Shown here: positions 8,211-17,284 of the stretch, piece after piece
Position numbering within the stretch: the stretch's first letter is position 1
How the letters are laid out: each line of letters opens with the position of its first letter
From: Bacillota bacterium
GTDB taxonomy: Bacteria; Bacillota; UBA4882; UBA8346
NCBI GenBank assembly: GCA_023417475.1
Contig: JAEZFP010000059.1
Span: 1-64,000 of the forward strand
DNA: 64,000 nt
Direction of reading: 5' to 3'
The notes under the pieces: model-generated
Seen by the model: the letters and a program-made list of their open reading frames with translations, nothing else
Database searches by the model: none
Told to the model about the DNA's origin: nothing
Position numbers and translations under genes: made by a program

Positions 8211-8774
8211 TTGGGTAAATTTCGTTTTTCGGCCTGTCCGATTGATGGCTTATATATTATCGAACCGCAAGTCTTCGGCGATGAGCGGGGGTATTTTATG
8301 GAGACCTATAATTACAATGAATTTAAAGCGGCCGGGCTGGAGATGGCGTTTGTCCAGGACAACCAGTCCAAGTCGCGGAAGGGCGTTCTCCGTGGCTTAC
8401 ACTTTCAAAAACAATTTCCCCAAGGCAAGTTGGTCCGGGTTTTGGCGGGCGAAGTTTTTGATGTGGCGGTCGATCTTCGGGAAAATTCCGCGACATATGG
8501 CGAATGGTTCGGCGTGACGTTGACCGGGGCGAATAAAAAGCAGTTTTATATCCCGCCCGGATTCGCGCACGGTTTTTTGGTGTTGTCGGACGAAGCGGAG
8601 TTTGCTTATAAATGTACTGATTTTTATCATCCGGAGGATGAGGGCGGGATTGTTTGGAACGATCCGACCGTGGGGATTGCGTGGCCGATTGAGGATCTGG
8701 GCGAGATCTCCTTGTCCGAGAAAGATAAGCTGTTGGGCGTCTTTGAGTTCGGAAAAGTTACAATAGACATTTAG
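8211..8774 (+). CDS. rfbC: dTDP-4-dehydrorhamnose 3,5-epimerase
   Basis: Epimerises dTDP-4-keto-6-deoxyglucose at C3 and C5 to give dTDP-4-dehydro-L-rhamnose. The 187-aa cupin-fold protein has FGDERGYFMETYN, VLRGLHFQ with the catalytic His, and YIPPGFAHGFLVL. The start codon is TTG, with TAGGAGG eight bases before it, and the conserved N-terminus (FRFSACPIDGLYIIEPQVF) begins right after it. Together with rfbD, rfbA and rfbB it completes the rhamnose donor pathway. Confidence 0.95.
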   Translation: MGKFRFSACPIDGLYIIEPQVFGDERGYFMETYNYNEFKAAGLEMAFVQDNQSKSRKGVLRGLHFQKQFPQGKLVRVLAGEVFDVAVDLRENSATYGEWFGVTLTGANKKQFYIPPGFAHGFLVLSDEAEFAYKCTDFYHPEDEGGIVWNDPTVGIAWPIEDLGEISLSEKDKLLGVFEFGKVTIDI

Positions 8775-8794
8775 AATTTTGGGGGGGTTTAAAT

Positions 8795-9871
8795 TTGAAA
8801 AGGGCTTTAATCACCGGAATTACCGGACAGGACGGGTCGTATTTAACGGAGTTTTTATTGGCTAAAGGCTACGAGGTTCACGGATTGATCCGGAGAGCCA
8901 GCTCGTTTAATACCAAACGAATCGACCATCTTTTTGAAGACCCGGCGATCGGCAATCAAAGTCTTTTCCTGCACTATGGCGATTTGACCGACTCAAGCAA
9001 CTTAAACCGCTTGGTTGAAAAGGTCCAACCGGATGAGATCTATAATCTGGCGGCCCAAAGTCATGTCCAAGTCTCGTTTGAGGTACCCGAATATACCGCT
9101 GAAACCGATGGCGTCGGGACGTTGCGGTTGCTTGACGCAATCAAGGAAAGTGGCGTTAAAACGCGATTTTACCAAGCCTCCACCAGCGAACTGTACGGCG
9201 GCATGCCCGGGACCGCTCCGCAAAGCGAGAAGACGCCCTTTTATCCCAGAAGCCCGTATGCCGCCGCTAAACTTTACGCCTATTGGATCACGGTCAATTA
9301 CCGGGAAGGGTATAAGCTGTTCGCCTGTAACGGAGTGTTGTTTAATCACGAATCGCCGCGCCGCGGCGAGACGTTTGTCACCCGCAAGATCACCCGCGCG
9401 GTTGCCAATATTATAGCGGGCAAACAGGACAAGTTATCCCTAGGAAACCTCGACGCCAAACGGGACTGGGGTTTTGCCGGGGATTACGTCGAGGCGATGT
9501 GGCTGATGTTACAGCAGGAAACGCCGCAAGATTATGTGATCGCCACCGGAGAAACCCATACGGTACGGGAGTTTGTGGAGCTTGCTTTTCAAGAGGTGGG
9601 CGTTACGATCCAATGGCGCGGGACCGGCGTGGCTGAAAAAGGCTATGACCAACGGAGCGGTAAATTGCTGGTGGATGTAAATCCGCGGTATTTCCGTCCG
9701 ACCGAGGTTGAGCTCCTTTGGGGCGACCCGGGAAAAGCGGAGCGGGAGATGGGTTGGAAACGAAGGGTTGACTTTAAGGGTTTGGTTCGCATGATGGTGG
9801 AAGCCGACATGCGCGAAGTGGCCGGGCTCGATGTCAATGTCTATCTTGAGGCCAGCGCGACAAACAATTAA
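8795..9871 (+). CDS. gmd: GDP-mannose 4,6-dehydratase
   Basis: Converts GDP-D-mannose to GDP-4-keto-6-deoxy-D-mannose, the precursor of GDP-L-fucose. The 358-aa protein shows the NADP-binding motif GITGQDGSYL, HGLIRRASSFNT, the STSELYG motif, the catalytic YAAAKLYAYW and FNHESPRRGETFVTRKI, all specific to Gmd. It starts with TTG after a GGGGGGG stretch. Its substrate would come from ManC (41525) and the phosphomannomutase (42688) at the other end of the window's polysaccharide genes. Confidence 0.95.
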   Translation: MKRALITGITGQDGSYLTEFLLAKGYEVHGLIRRASSFNTKRIDHLFEDPAIGNQSLFLHYGDLTDSSNLNRLVEKVQPDEIYNLAAQSHVQVSFEVPEYTAETDGVGTLRLLDAIKESGVKTRFYQASTSELYGGMPGTAPQSEKTPFYPRSPYAAAKLYAYWITVNYREGYKLFACNGVLFNHESPRRGETFVTRKITRAVANIIAGKQDKLSLGNLDAKRDWGFAGDYVEAMWLMLQQETPQDYVIATGETHTVREFVELAFQEVGVTIQWRGTGVAEKGYDQRSGKLLVDVNPRYFRPTEVELLWGDPGKAEREMGWKRRVDFKGLVRMMVEADMREVAGLDVNVYLEASATNN

Positions 9872-9999
9872 AACTTGATCAATTAAGGGAAATGCGTCAT
9901 TACGATAAATCTTTGGATTTAATTACATTGACCCAGAGCTTATTTTGAATGGTCGAATTTTTCGGTTTATATTCCTTTTATAGTTTTCTTGAGGAGCGG

Positions 10000-10953
10000 A
10001 TGGAATTGGAAAAGAACGGACTGATCTACGTGGCGGGTCATCGGGGCTTGGTGGGCTCGGCAATTGTTCGGAATCTTGAAAGTAAAGGGTATCACAATAT
10101 TATCGGAAAAACTCACACGGAGCTTGATCTGACAAGTCAACAAGCTGTTCGGGATTTTTTTGAACAGGAACAACCTGAGTATGTATTCTTGGCTGCCGCG
10201 AAAGTGGGCGGGATCCATGCCAATAATACGTATCCGGCGGAATTTATCTATGAGAACTTGATGATCCAAAACAATATCATCCAGGCGGCACATGATTACC
10301 GTGTGAAAAAACTGCTGTTTTTGGGGAGTACCTGTATCTACCCGAAGCTGGCGCCGCAACCGATCAAGGAGGAGTATCTGCTCTCCGGGTATCTGGAACC
10401 GACCAATGAAGCATACGCTTTGGCGAAAATCGCGGGGTTGAAAATGTGTCAATATTTTAAACGGCAATATGGCGACAACTTCATTAGCTGTATGCCGACT
10501 AACCTCTATGGACCCAATGACAACTTTGATCTCAATAACTCTCATGTCATGCCGGCGTTGATCCGGAAGTTTCACGAGGCGAAGGTCAACCAGGCGTCGC
10601 AGGTTGAAGTTTGGGGAACCGGGAAACCGTTACGGGAGTTTTTATATGTTGATGATATGGCCGATGCTTGCGTGTTTTTGATGGAAAACTACGACGGAGA
10701 AGAACATGTCAACATCGGAACCGGGGAAGAGGTTTCGATTGGGGAATTAGCCGCATTGGTCAAAGACGTAATTGGATTTGAAGGAGCGTTGGTTTTTAAT
10801 CCGGATAAGCCCGATGGGACCCCGCGAAAGTTGACCGATGTGAGTAAGTTGCATGGGTTGGGGTGGAAACATCGGGTGGAATTGAGAGAGGGAGTAATAA
10901 GGGTTTATGAGTGGTTTAGAGAGAATTGTCTGGTAAAGGAAAGAGCTTCTTAA
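10000..10953 (+). CDS. fcl: GDP-L-fucose synthase
   Basis: A two-step epimerase-reductase that turns the product of Gmd into GDP-L-fucose. The 317-aa SDR protein has VAGHRGLVGSAIVRNL, AAAKVGGIHANNTYPAEFI, LGSTCIYPKLAPQPIKEE and the catalytic YALAKIAGLKMC. The ATG at 10000 is preferred over the upstream in-frame ATG at 9949 because GAGGAG precedes it by 3-5 bases and the conserved N-terminus starts there. Its last about 100 bases already become AT-rich, just before the compositional change into the next cassette. Confidence 0.93.
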   Translation: MELEKNGLIYVAGHRGLVGSAIVRNLESKGYHNIIGKTHTELDLTSQQAVRDFFEQEQPEYVFLAAAKVGGIHANNTYPAEFIYENLMIQNNIIQAAHDYRVKKLLFLGSTCIYPKLAPQPIKEEYLLSGYLEPTNEAYALAKIAGLKMCQYFKRQYGDNFISCMPTNLYGPNDNFDLNNSHVMPALIRKFHEAKVNQASQVEVWGTGKPLREFLYVDDMADACVFLMENYDGEEHVNIGTGEEVSIGELAALVKDVIGFEGALVFNPDKPDGTPRKLTDVSKLHGLGWKHRVELREGVIRVYEWFRENCLVKERAS

Positions 10954-10954
10954 C

Positions 10955-11779
10955 ATGGATAATGGGATGAATTCCAATAAATCGGGTCAGCATATTCAAA
11001 GTTTTAAACGTAAAGTCGATAAAGGTGAAATTCCAACATGCAATATCCTTGGTGTACAAATTGCTGCGATCAATATGAATTGGCTTCTAAATTACCTTGA
11101 AAAATATGTGAAGAATCTAAAAGGCAATCTTCTTTCAGGTGATTATATTTGTGTTTCCAACGTCCACACAACCATTACTTCATATGAAGATATGGAATAT
11201 TGCAAAATTCAAAATGGTGGCTTAATGGCAATTCCGGATGGAGGCCCCCTATCAACAATTGGGAGGACGCGAGGCTATCTTCAGATGGAGCGAACAGCCG
11301 GTCCTAGTTTAATGGAGGAATTATTTAGAGCATCAGTTAGATGTGGGTATCGTCATTGTTTTTATGGTTCAACAAAAGAAACATTAAACAAATTATACTC
11401 TCAATTGGTGAAAATTTACCCGGGAATCCAAATTACCGGAATGTATAGTCCACCGTTTCATCAAATGACAGAAGCGGAAGATACTGCAGTCATAAATTTA
11501 ATTAATGAGACAAATTCAGATTTTGTCTGGGTTGGGCTTGGAGCGCCAAAACAGGAAAAATGGATGGCAGAACATCAAGGGAAAATAAATGGTTTAATGT
11601 TGGGAGTAGGAGCTGGCTTTGATTATTTTGCGGGAAATATTAATAGAGCTCCTTTATGGATGCAAAAGAGTAACCTTGAATGGCTTTACCGATTAATTCA
11701 AGAGCCGAAGAGGTTATTTAGAAGATATCTTTATACAAATTGTAAATTCATATGGTTAACCGTAGTTAGAGGAAAATAA
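10955..11779 (+). CDS. WecG/TagA/CpsF-family glycosyltransferase
   Basis: A 274-aa GT26-family transferase that adds a sugar, often ManNAc or ManNAcA, to an undecaprenyl-linked acceptor at the inner face of the membrane. Family marks are NVHTTITSYED, PDGGPLSTIGRTRG, RTAGPSLM, FYGSTKETLNKL, VGLGAPKQEKWMAEH, GVGAGFDYFAGNINRAP and WLYRLIQEPKRLFRRYL. It lies one base behind fcl, but codon use is abruptly AT-rich; this is the first gene of the AT-rich cassette. WecB (25529) could supply UDP-ManNAc if that is the donor. Confidence 0.9.
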   Translation: MDNGMNSNKSGQHIQSFKRKVDKGEIPTCNILGVQIAAINMNWLLNYLEKYVKNLKGNLLSGDYICVSNVHTTITSYEDMEYCKIQNGGLMAIPDGGPLSTIGRTRGYLQMERTAGPSLMEELFRASVRCGYRHCFYGSTKETLNKLYSQLVKIYPGIQITGMYSPPFHQMTEAEDTAVINLINETNSDFVWVGLGAPKQEKWMAEHQGKINGLMLGVGAGFDYFAGNINRAPLWMQKSNLEWLYRLIQEPKRLFRRYLYTNCKFIWLTVVRGK

Positions 11780-11780
11780 A

Positions 11781-12764
11781 ATGATTAAAGTTAGCATTGT
11801 TGTTCCAGTCTATAATGTTGAAAAGTATATAAGAAAATGTTTGGAATCGATTATAAAGCAATCACTTAAAGAAATTGAAATAATTGTAGTGAATGATGGT
11901 GCGACGGATAGTTCACAGGAAATAATTGATGAATTTGTTTTGAAGTATCCTAAAGTAATTCATTCTTTAGTCAAAAAAAATGGTGGATTGTCAGACGCAA
12001 GAAACTTTGGAATGACTTATTGTAGAGGAGAGTATATCGGCTTTATTGATTCCGATGATTATGTTAGATCGGATATGTATGAAAAAATGTATTATAAAGC
12101 AAAAGAAGAAAATAGTGATATTGTAGTTTGTGATTACTATAAATCATATGCGTTAAAAACCGAATTAATTAAAGCTAAAAAATTTATAGATAAGAAAGAT
12201 ATGTTTATTGATACACTAGCTGCTGCATGGAACAAAATATATCGAAGGGAGTTACTGGTTAAAACAGGAGTAAATTTTCCCAAAGGTTTGATTTATGAAG
12301 ATACTGAATTTTTTTGTAAACTCATTCCTTATGTTGATGTGATGAGTTATGTGCCAGAACCTTTTGTTTATTATGTTCAACGTAGTGGCTCCATAATTAA
12401 TGCGCAAAACAGCAAAATTGAACAAATTTTTCAGGTATTAGATAATATTTTAGGTTATTATAAAGATAAAAATCTTTATGATGAATATAAATGTGAATTA
12501 GAGTATTTTTGTGTGAGAATTTTACTTGGAAGCTCAATGGAACGAATTTGTAGAATTGAAGAAAAAAGAATGCGCGACAATTTACTTTTTAAGACACAAG
12601 AACATATTTACAGTAAATTTCCTAAATGGAAGAAAAACCGATACCTGAAGGAAATAAAATCATGTCGACATTTCTACATGAAAATGATTAATAAAGTCAA
12701 TATATATTTTTGTGGAGACTTATTAAGACGTTATTTCACCATTAAGGACAAGACATTAATTTAG
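11781..12764 (+). CDS. GT2-family glycosyltransferase
   Basis: A 327-aa GT-A-fold transferase that probably adds one sugar to the lipid-linked repeat unit. The N-terminus (VSIVVPVYNVEKYIRKCLES), NDGATDSS, NGGLSDARNFGM and the metal-binding IDSDD near residue 93 are all present; FPKGLIYEDTEFFCKL is the usual acceptor-side motif. The C-terminal about 100 residues are basic and divergent. It starts one base after the preceding stop, so the two are translationally close. Donor and acceptor cannot be told from sequence. Confidence 0.9.
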   Translation: MIKVSIVVPVYNVEKYIRKCLESIIKQSLKEIEIIVVNDGATDSSQEIIDEFVLKYPKVIHSLVKKNGGLSDARNFGMTYCRGEYIGFIDSDDYVRSDMYEKMYYKAKEENSDIVVCDYYKSYALKTELIKAKKFIDKKDMFIDTLAAAWNKIYRRELLVKTGVNFPKGLIYEDTEFFCKLIPYVDVMSYVPEPFVYYVQRSGSIINAQNSKIEQIFQVLDNILGYYKDKNLYDEYKCELEYFCVRILLGSSMERICRIEEKRMRDNLLFKTQEHIYSKFPKWKKNRYLKEIKSCRHFYMKMINKVNIYFCGDLLRRYFTIKDKTLI

Positions 12765-12793
12765 GATAAATAATTGAAATAACAGGAGAGTAA

Positions 12794-13966
12794 ATGAGTA
12801 TCTATTTTAAAAAAGGAAAGGTATATATTAATAATGTTTTATATTTTCTGTTATTAAATTACCCTACACTAATACTGGGCATTGCATATATATTTAAAGG
12901 TGATAATGTTACAACCTTTGAATGTGCATTTTTTACCTTAACGATAATATTGTGTTGCAAAAGTTATAAATTCAAAGTTAATTTTCCATTCATATTGCAA
13001 TGTTCGATTGTCTTATCCGTACTAGTTATCTCATTTTTTAGAGAAAAATCAATGGCGGAATTTCTAACTTTTATAAGTTTAGTGGCTACGCTGATTCTTT
13101 TTGAGTTTTTTTCGAATAAATATATTTTTTCGGAGAATTTTTCAAAATATTTATTACAGAATGAAAAAATCTACTATGCTAGTCAGATATTATTTTATAT
13201 TATACTTTTCAAGTCATTTGTAGAAAACGGTTTTAAAAGTGGTTGGGGAACCGAGGTTTTGGCCGGACCATTTGCATTGAGTCATAAGTTGGCGTATTTA
13301 CTTACGTATTTGAGTTTGATTTCTGTCTTTCTTTTTGTTAAAAAGAAATCAAAATTAGCTATTGTTTTTGGAATACTTAATGTTTGCTTAGTTTTGATGA
13401 CTGCCGTGAGAACTGCATTATTTGCAATTCTTGTTATTGGATTATATTTCCTATTTAAAAAAAAGGCGAAATCAATTATGTACGTATTTATTTTTATAGC
13501 TGTAGGTCTAGTAATTTTATTGCAAACCAACGTTTTAGAAGCGGTGATTTTAAAGACAGATAATTCAAGGTTAGGTGGTTCCATTTCTAATGGAAGACCA
13601 GAAATATTTTTGTCTTCATTGCAATACTTAACAAACCAGTCTTCAATAGGAAGGTATATTTTTGGTGGTGGAATTTCCAAATTATATTCTTGGAATTACA
13701 ATCATTATGGTTTAGAAATTCATGCGCATAATGATTTTATAAATATTGCGGTATGCTACGGTTTACCAATGCTTATAGTTTTTGTTAGGCTATTAAAAAC
13801 TTTTATATATGGTCGAAATGCAATATGGACATTATTGTTTATTCTATCATTTGCTTTCTTTAACGGTTTTTTTAATTATCATGAAGCTATAATTTGCATG
13901 ATATATATAAAAGTCTTTTTTGAATATGCCTTTAATGAAAATGAAATAATTCTTGGAGATGAATGA
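12794..13966 (+). CDS. wzy: O-antigen polymerase/ligase-like membrane protein (Wzy)
   Basis: A 390-aa integral membrane protein with about ten hydrophobic segments and a large periplasmic or extracellular loop between the last helices. That loop carries NGRPEIFLSS, GGGISKLYSW and HAHNDFINIAVCYGLPML, the His-containing pattern of WzyC/O-antigen-ligase proteins. As the only such protein in the cluster it is the likely repeat-unit polymerase, acting after flipping by Wzx. It is AT-rich, like its neighbours, and its stop overlaps the start of the next gene. The low sequence conservation of Wzy proteins limits certainty. Confidence 0.82.
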   Translation: MSIYFKKGKVYINNVLYFLLLNYPTLILGIAYIFKGDNVTTFECAFFTLTIILCCKSYKFKVNFPFILQCSIVLSVLVISFFREKSMAEFLTFISLVATLILFEFFSNKYIFSENFSKYLLQNEKIYYASQILFYIILFKSFVENGFKSGWGTEVLAGPFALSHKLAYLLTYLSLISVFLFVKKKSKLAIVFGILNVCLVLMTAVRTALFAILVIGLYFLFKKKAKSIMYVFIFIAVGLVILLQTNVLEAVILKTDNSRLGGSISNGRPEIFLSSLQYLTNQSSIGRYIFGGGISKLYSWNYNHYGLEIHAHNDFINIAVCYGLPMLIVFVRLLKTFIYGRNAIWTLLFILSFAFFNGFFNYHEAIICMIYIKVFFEYAFNENEIILGDE

Positions 13967-15261
13967 TGAAAGTTGGAATACGGTTTGAAGGAAAAGAGCT
14001 TGGGGAAATTGATTTTTCAAAATTAGAAGAAGGCAATCCAGGCGTTGGTGGAACAGAGTTTCTTTTAATTCAGTTGAGTTACTATATAATTAAATATTGT
14101 AAAAATATTGATGTTGTTATTTACAATTCAAATTTCACAATTCTTCCAAAAACAGAAAATCAAAGTATTATTCATACTATTATTGAAAACGATATTAATG
14201 CTCTTGAAAAAGCCAAAGAAGATAATGTTGACATCTTTATTTTTGTACCAAAATCCAGAGGTGAAGATTTTTACACGAAGCTGGACGAGCTCAATATAAG
14301 TAGCATAGCTTGGGTTCATAATTACATTGATTATAATAATATTGAGCGATTACAAAAATGTAGAAGTGTCAAAAGGATTGTTTTTGTCGGAAATCAACAT
14401 TATGATGCATATATTGATGACAATATGATAAATAAAGCCCTATATATTTATAACATGGTTTTACCTGGACGTGTTACTGAGATCAATTGTAGATTAAAAG
14501 AAAAAACAGTAACTTACGTTGGTGCTCTTATACCAACTAAAGGATTTCACAAATTAGCCAAACAATGGAAAGCTATCTTGAAAGATGTTCCTGATGCAAA
14601 GTTATATGTAATTGGAAGTGGAAAACTTTATGATAGATTTGCAGAAATGGGACCTCGAAATATTGCAGAAAAAAAATATGAAAAAAAACTAATGCGGTAT
14701 TTATCTACAAATGGTAGCCTAATAGACTCGGTATGCTTTTGTGGAACGATGGGTGCGGAAAAGAAAAAAATTATTGAAAAAACAAAAGTTGGAGTTGCAA
14801 ACCCAACGGGTATATCGGAAACGTTTTGTTTATCAGCTGTTGAGTTTGAAGCAGTTGGGATTCCAGTTGTTTCATATAAAGGATATGGGCTTTTAGATAC
14901 GGTATCGAATAAACACACAGGAATTCTAATTAAGACAGGTAAACAATTGAAAAATGCTATCATTACACTACTTAAAAATGATGATATTAATAGTTTGTAT
15001 GGTACTAATGGACAGGTATTTTATAAGCAGAACTTTACTCCAGAAATAATTATTAATCAGTGGAACAAGTTGTTTAATGAAATTATGGAAGATAAACCAT
15101 GTAACATTATTTATCCAATAGATAACAAAATGGATGATTGGAAATGGTTGAGAATCATTAATCACCATTTCAAAAAAAAATATAGTTTTCATAAATTACC
15201 TTCTGTAGCATTTTTGATAAGTTATATAAAGCAAAATATAAAAAAGATACTCAATAGATAA
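13966..15261 (+). CDS. GT4-family (GT-B fold) glycosyltransferase
   Basis: About 431 aa. The N-terminus has a GGTEFLLIQLS loop and the C-terminal half shows the GT4 donor-site pattern: TYVGALIPTKGFHKLAKQWK, the LYVIGSGKLYDRF strand, VANPTGISETFCLSAVEFEA and VSYKGYGLLD. GGAG lies 7 bases before the ATG at 13966 (an adjacent ATG at 13963 is also possible), and the start overlaps the stop of the Wzy gene. It likely adds a sugar to the repeat unit in the cytoplasm; the substrate is unknown. Confidence 0.85.
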   Translation: MKVGIRFEGKELGEIDFSKLEEGNPGVGGTEFLLIQLSYYIIKYCKNIDVVIYNSNFTILPKTENQSIIHTIIENDINALEKAKEDNVDIFIFVPKSRGEDFYTKLDELNISSIAWVHNYIDYNNIERLQKCRSVKRIVFVGNQHYDAYIDDNMINKALYIYNMVLPGRVTEINCRLKEKTVTYVGALIPTKGFHKLAKQWKAILKDVPDAKLYVIGSGKLYDRFAEMGPRNIAEKKYEKKLMRYLSTNGSLIDSVCFCGTMGAEKKKIIEKTKVGVANPTGISETFCLSAVEFEAVGIPVVSYKGYGLLDTVSNKHTGILIKTGKQLKNAIITLLKNDDINSLYGTNGQVFYKQNFTPEIIINQWNKLFNEIMEDKPCNIIYPIDNKMDDWKWLRIINHHFKKKYSFHKLPSVAFLISYIKQNIKKILNR

Positions 15262-15303
15262 TAGGGGGGGGCTAAGCTAATTTTTAAAATTAGCTACTAA
15301 AAT

Positions 15304-16305
15304 ATGATTGGAATTGTAACTTATTATGAAGCATTAAATTTTGGAGCCGTTTTGCAGGCGTATGCATTGCAAACTTATTTGGAAGAGCAAAATCATGAAG
15401 TTAAACTAATTAAGCATAATTCAATAAAAAATGTAAAAGTGAAGGATAGCGGTGTTGGAAGCGAAGAAAAATCGTTTTTAGAAAAACATTATTTAGCTAT
15501 TCAAGAATTTCAAAAACACTTCAATGTGGGAGACAAAAAACAACGATTTGATACTGTTATTTTGGGTAGCGATGAGATTTGGAATATAAGGAATTTAGGT
15601 TGTAGACCATTACCAGTATTATATGGATTAGGTTTAAACGCAAATAGAGTGATAGCATATGCACCTAGTTCAGGGAAAACGAAGTATTGGCAATTTGCCA
15701 TTTTTCCATATTCCATTTTTGGAATTAGAAAATTGAAATCAATTGGTGTTCGTGATTCAAATACATATAATGCTATCAGTAAGTTCGCTAAATTAAGTTT
15801 AGAATATGTAGTAGACCCAACATTTCTAATTGATTATTCAAAGAGATTTACTCCTGTTAAATATATTAATTATATTTTGATTTACTCATATGGGTTAAGA
15901 GAAAAAGAAAAAGAGCTAATTCTCAAATATGCTAGAGGAAAAAAGAAAATAATTATTTCTACAGGAACTTACCTTGAATGGGCAGACGTAAACCTTGCGC
16001 CATCGCCATTTGAGTGGATATCGTTAATTAAAAATTCTGATTATTTTTTTACTAACACATTTCATGGGACGGTTTTTGCAGTAATTACCAATCGGCAGTT
16101 TTTGTCATTTGGCTCACATTCTCCGAAAATTGTTGATTTATTGAAATCGCTAAATCTTTTGGAGAGAAGCTGGGACTCATCGCATGGATATGAAAAATTT
16201 TTCACATTGATAGAAAAGCTAATACAATATAAGGATGTTAACCTTTTGGTTGACGAAAAAGTTGAAAAATCTAAAAGGTTTTTAACTGATGCATTAAAAA
16301 GATAA
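15304..16305 (+). CDS. polysaccharide pyruvyl transferase family protein
   Basis: A 333-aa member of the pyruvyl transferase family (PF04230/CsaB-like), which transfers a ketal-linked pyruvate from phosphoenolpyruvate to a sugar. Visible marks are GIVTYYEALNFGAVLQAYAL at the start, the DTVILGSDEIWN stretch, IAYAPSSG, VDPTFLID and the TNTFHGTVFA strand with its His near residue 250. In clostridial polysaccharide clusters this family commonly sits beside an FrhB-type protein, as it does here (17285). No clear ribosome binding site is seen at the ATG. Pyruvylation of the glycan is inferred. Confidence 0.88.
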   Translation: MIGIVTYYEALNFGAVLQAYALQTYLEEQNHEVKLIKHNSIKNVKVKDSGVGSEEKSFLEKHYLAIQEFQKHFNVGDKKQRFDTVILGSDEIWNIRNLGCRPLPVLYGLGLNANRVIAYAPSSGKTKYWQFAIFPYSIFGIRKLKSIGVRDSNTYNAISKFAKLSLEYVVDPTFLIDYSKRFTPVKYINYILIYSYGLREKEKELILKYARGKKKIIISTGTYLEWADVNLAPSPFEWISLIKNSDYFFTNTFHGTVFAVITNRQFLSFGSHSPKIVDLLKSLNLLERSWDSSHGYEKFFTLIEKLIQYKDVNLLVDEKVEKSKRFLTDALKR

Positions 16306-16325
16306 ATTTTAAGAGGAGATGTCAT

Positions 16326-17243
16326 ATGGATGATATTACAATAGTTACAGCCTTTTTCGACATAGGTAGAAGTAATTATGAAGCTATTCCCAGAACAAAT
16401 GAGAAATATATAAATTGGTTTGAACATTGGGCGAGAATTAGGAACAGATTAATTGTTTATTGTGGAAATCAATTAATTGCTGATAAAGCAAGAGAAATAA
16501 GAAGAAATTTCAATCTTGAAGAAAAAACAGAAATTATCATATTTGAAAACTTACAGACAATAGAAGAGGATTTGTATACGCGTCTCGCAAGAGTTGGAAA
16601 GGATTATTATTTTAAAAATTTTCGATTAATAAAAAATGCAACATCAAATATTCCAGAGTATGATTTAATTAACTATTTAAAATCATATTTTATGAATGAT
16701 GCTCAGAAACGATTTAACTTAACAACACAGGTTGCATGGATAGACTTTGGTTTTAACCATGGTGGAGAATTATATCCTTATCCTGAAGATTATGACTTTG
16801 AATGGTCGTATGATTTTGGAGATAAGGTTACGTTATTTTTTTTGGCACCTTTAGATGAGAGGCCTATCTTTGAAATTGTTAGAACATTAAAACCGGATTG
16901 CATTATGGGATGTATGTTTATTTCCCCCCCAAATTTAGTTGAGAAGTTGTGGGTTACATTTTTGCAATCAGCCCTAGAGTTAACAGATGTGGGACTATTA
17001 GATGATGACCAGTTAGTACTATTAATGTCTTATCGCCAAAACCCAACTATCTTTAGATTAGTTGAAAGCGATTGGTTTTTACCACTCAAGACTTTTGGGG
17101 GGCCTCACTTGAGAACAGTGAGTAATTCATTTCTCGGTAAAAAAATATTGAGAAACATAAAACAATATTTAAGTAAACGTATAAGAATAATTCGATATTT
17201 AATTGGAAATTATAAAGTGCTTATCAAACAGAAAGGAATTTAG
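16326..17243 (+). CDS. WlaTC/HtrL (YibB)-family putative glycosyltransferase
   Basis: A 305-aa protein that begins DDITIVTAFFDIGRSNYEAI, the hallmark of the HtrL/YibB/WlaTC family, and continues with WIDFGFNHGGELYP and DDDQLVLLM further on. The family is predicted to contain GT-A-like glycosyltransferases of surface polysaccharide loci, but its reaction is poorly studied. AGAGGAG precedes the ATG. The C-terminal 40 residues are strongly basic, which may serve membrane association. It lies between the pyruvyl transferase and the FrhB-type gene within the AT-rich cassette. Confidence 0.8.
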   Translation: MDDITIVTAFFDIGRSNYEAIPRTNEKYINWFEHWARIRNRLIVYCGNQLIADKAREIRRNFNLEEKTEIIIFENLQTIEEDLYTRLARVGKDYYFKNFRLIKNATSNIPEYDLINYLKSYFMNDAQKRFNLTTQVAWIDFGFNHGGELYPYPEDYDFEWSYDFGDKVTLFFLAPLDERPIFEIVRTLKPDCIMGCMFISPPNLVEKLWVTFLQSALELTDVGLLDDDQLVLLMSYRQNPTIFRLVESDWFLPLKTFGGPHLRTVSNSFLGKKILRNIKQYLSKRIRIIRYLIGNYKVLIKQKGI

Positions 17244-17284
17244 TACAGAAGTAAATTGTACAATTGTACTAATATTTCAAAGAG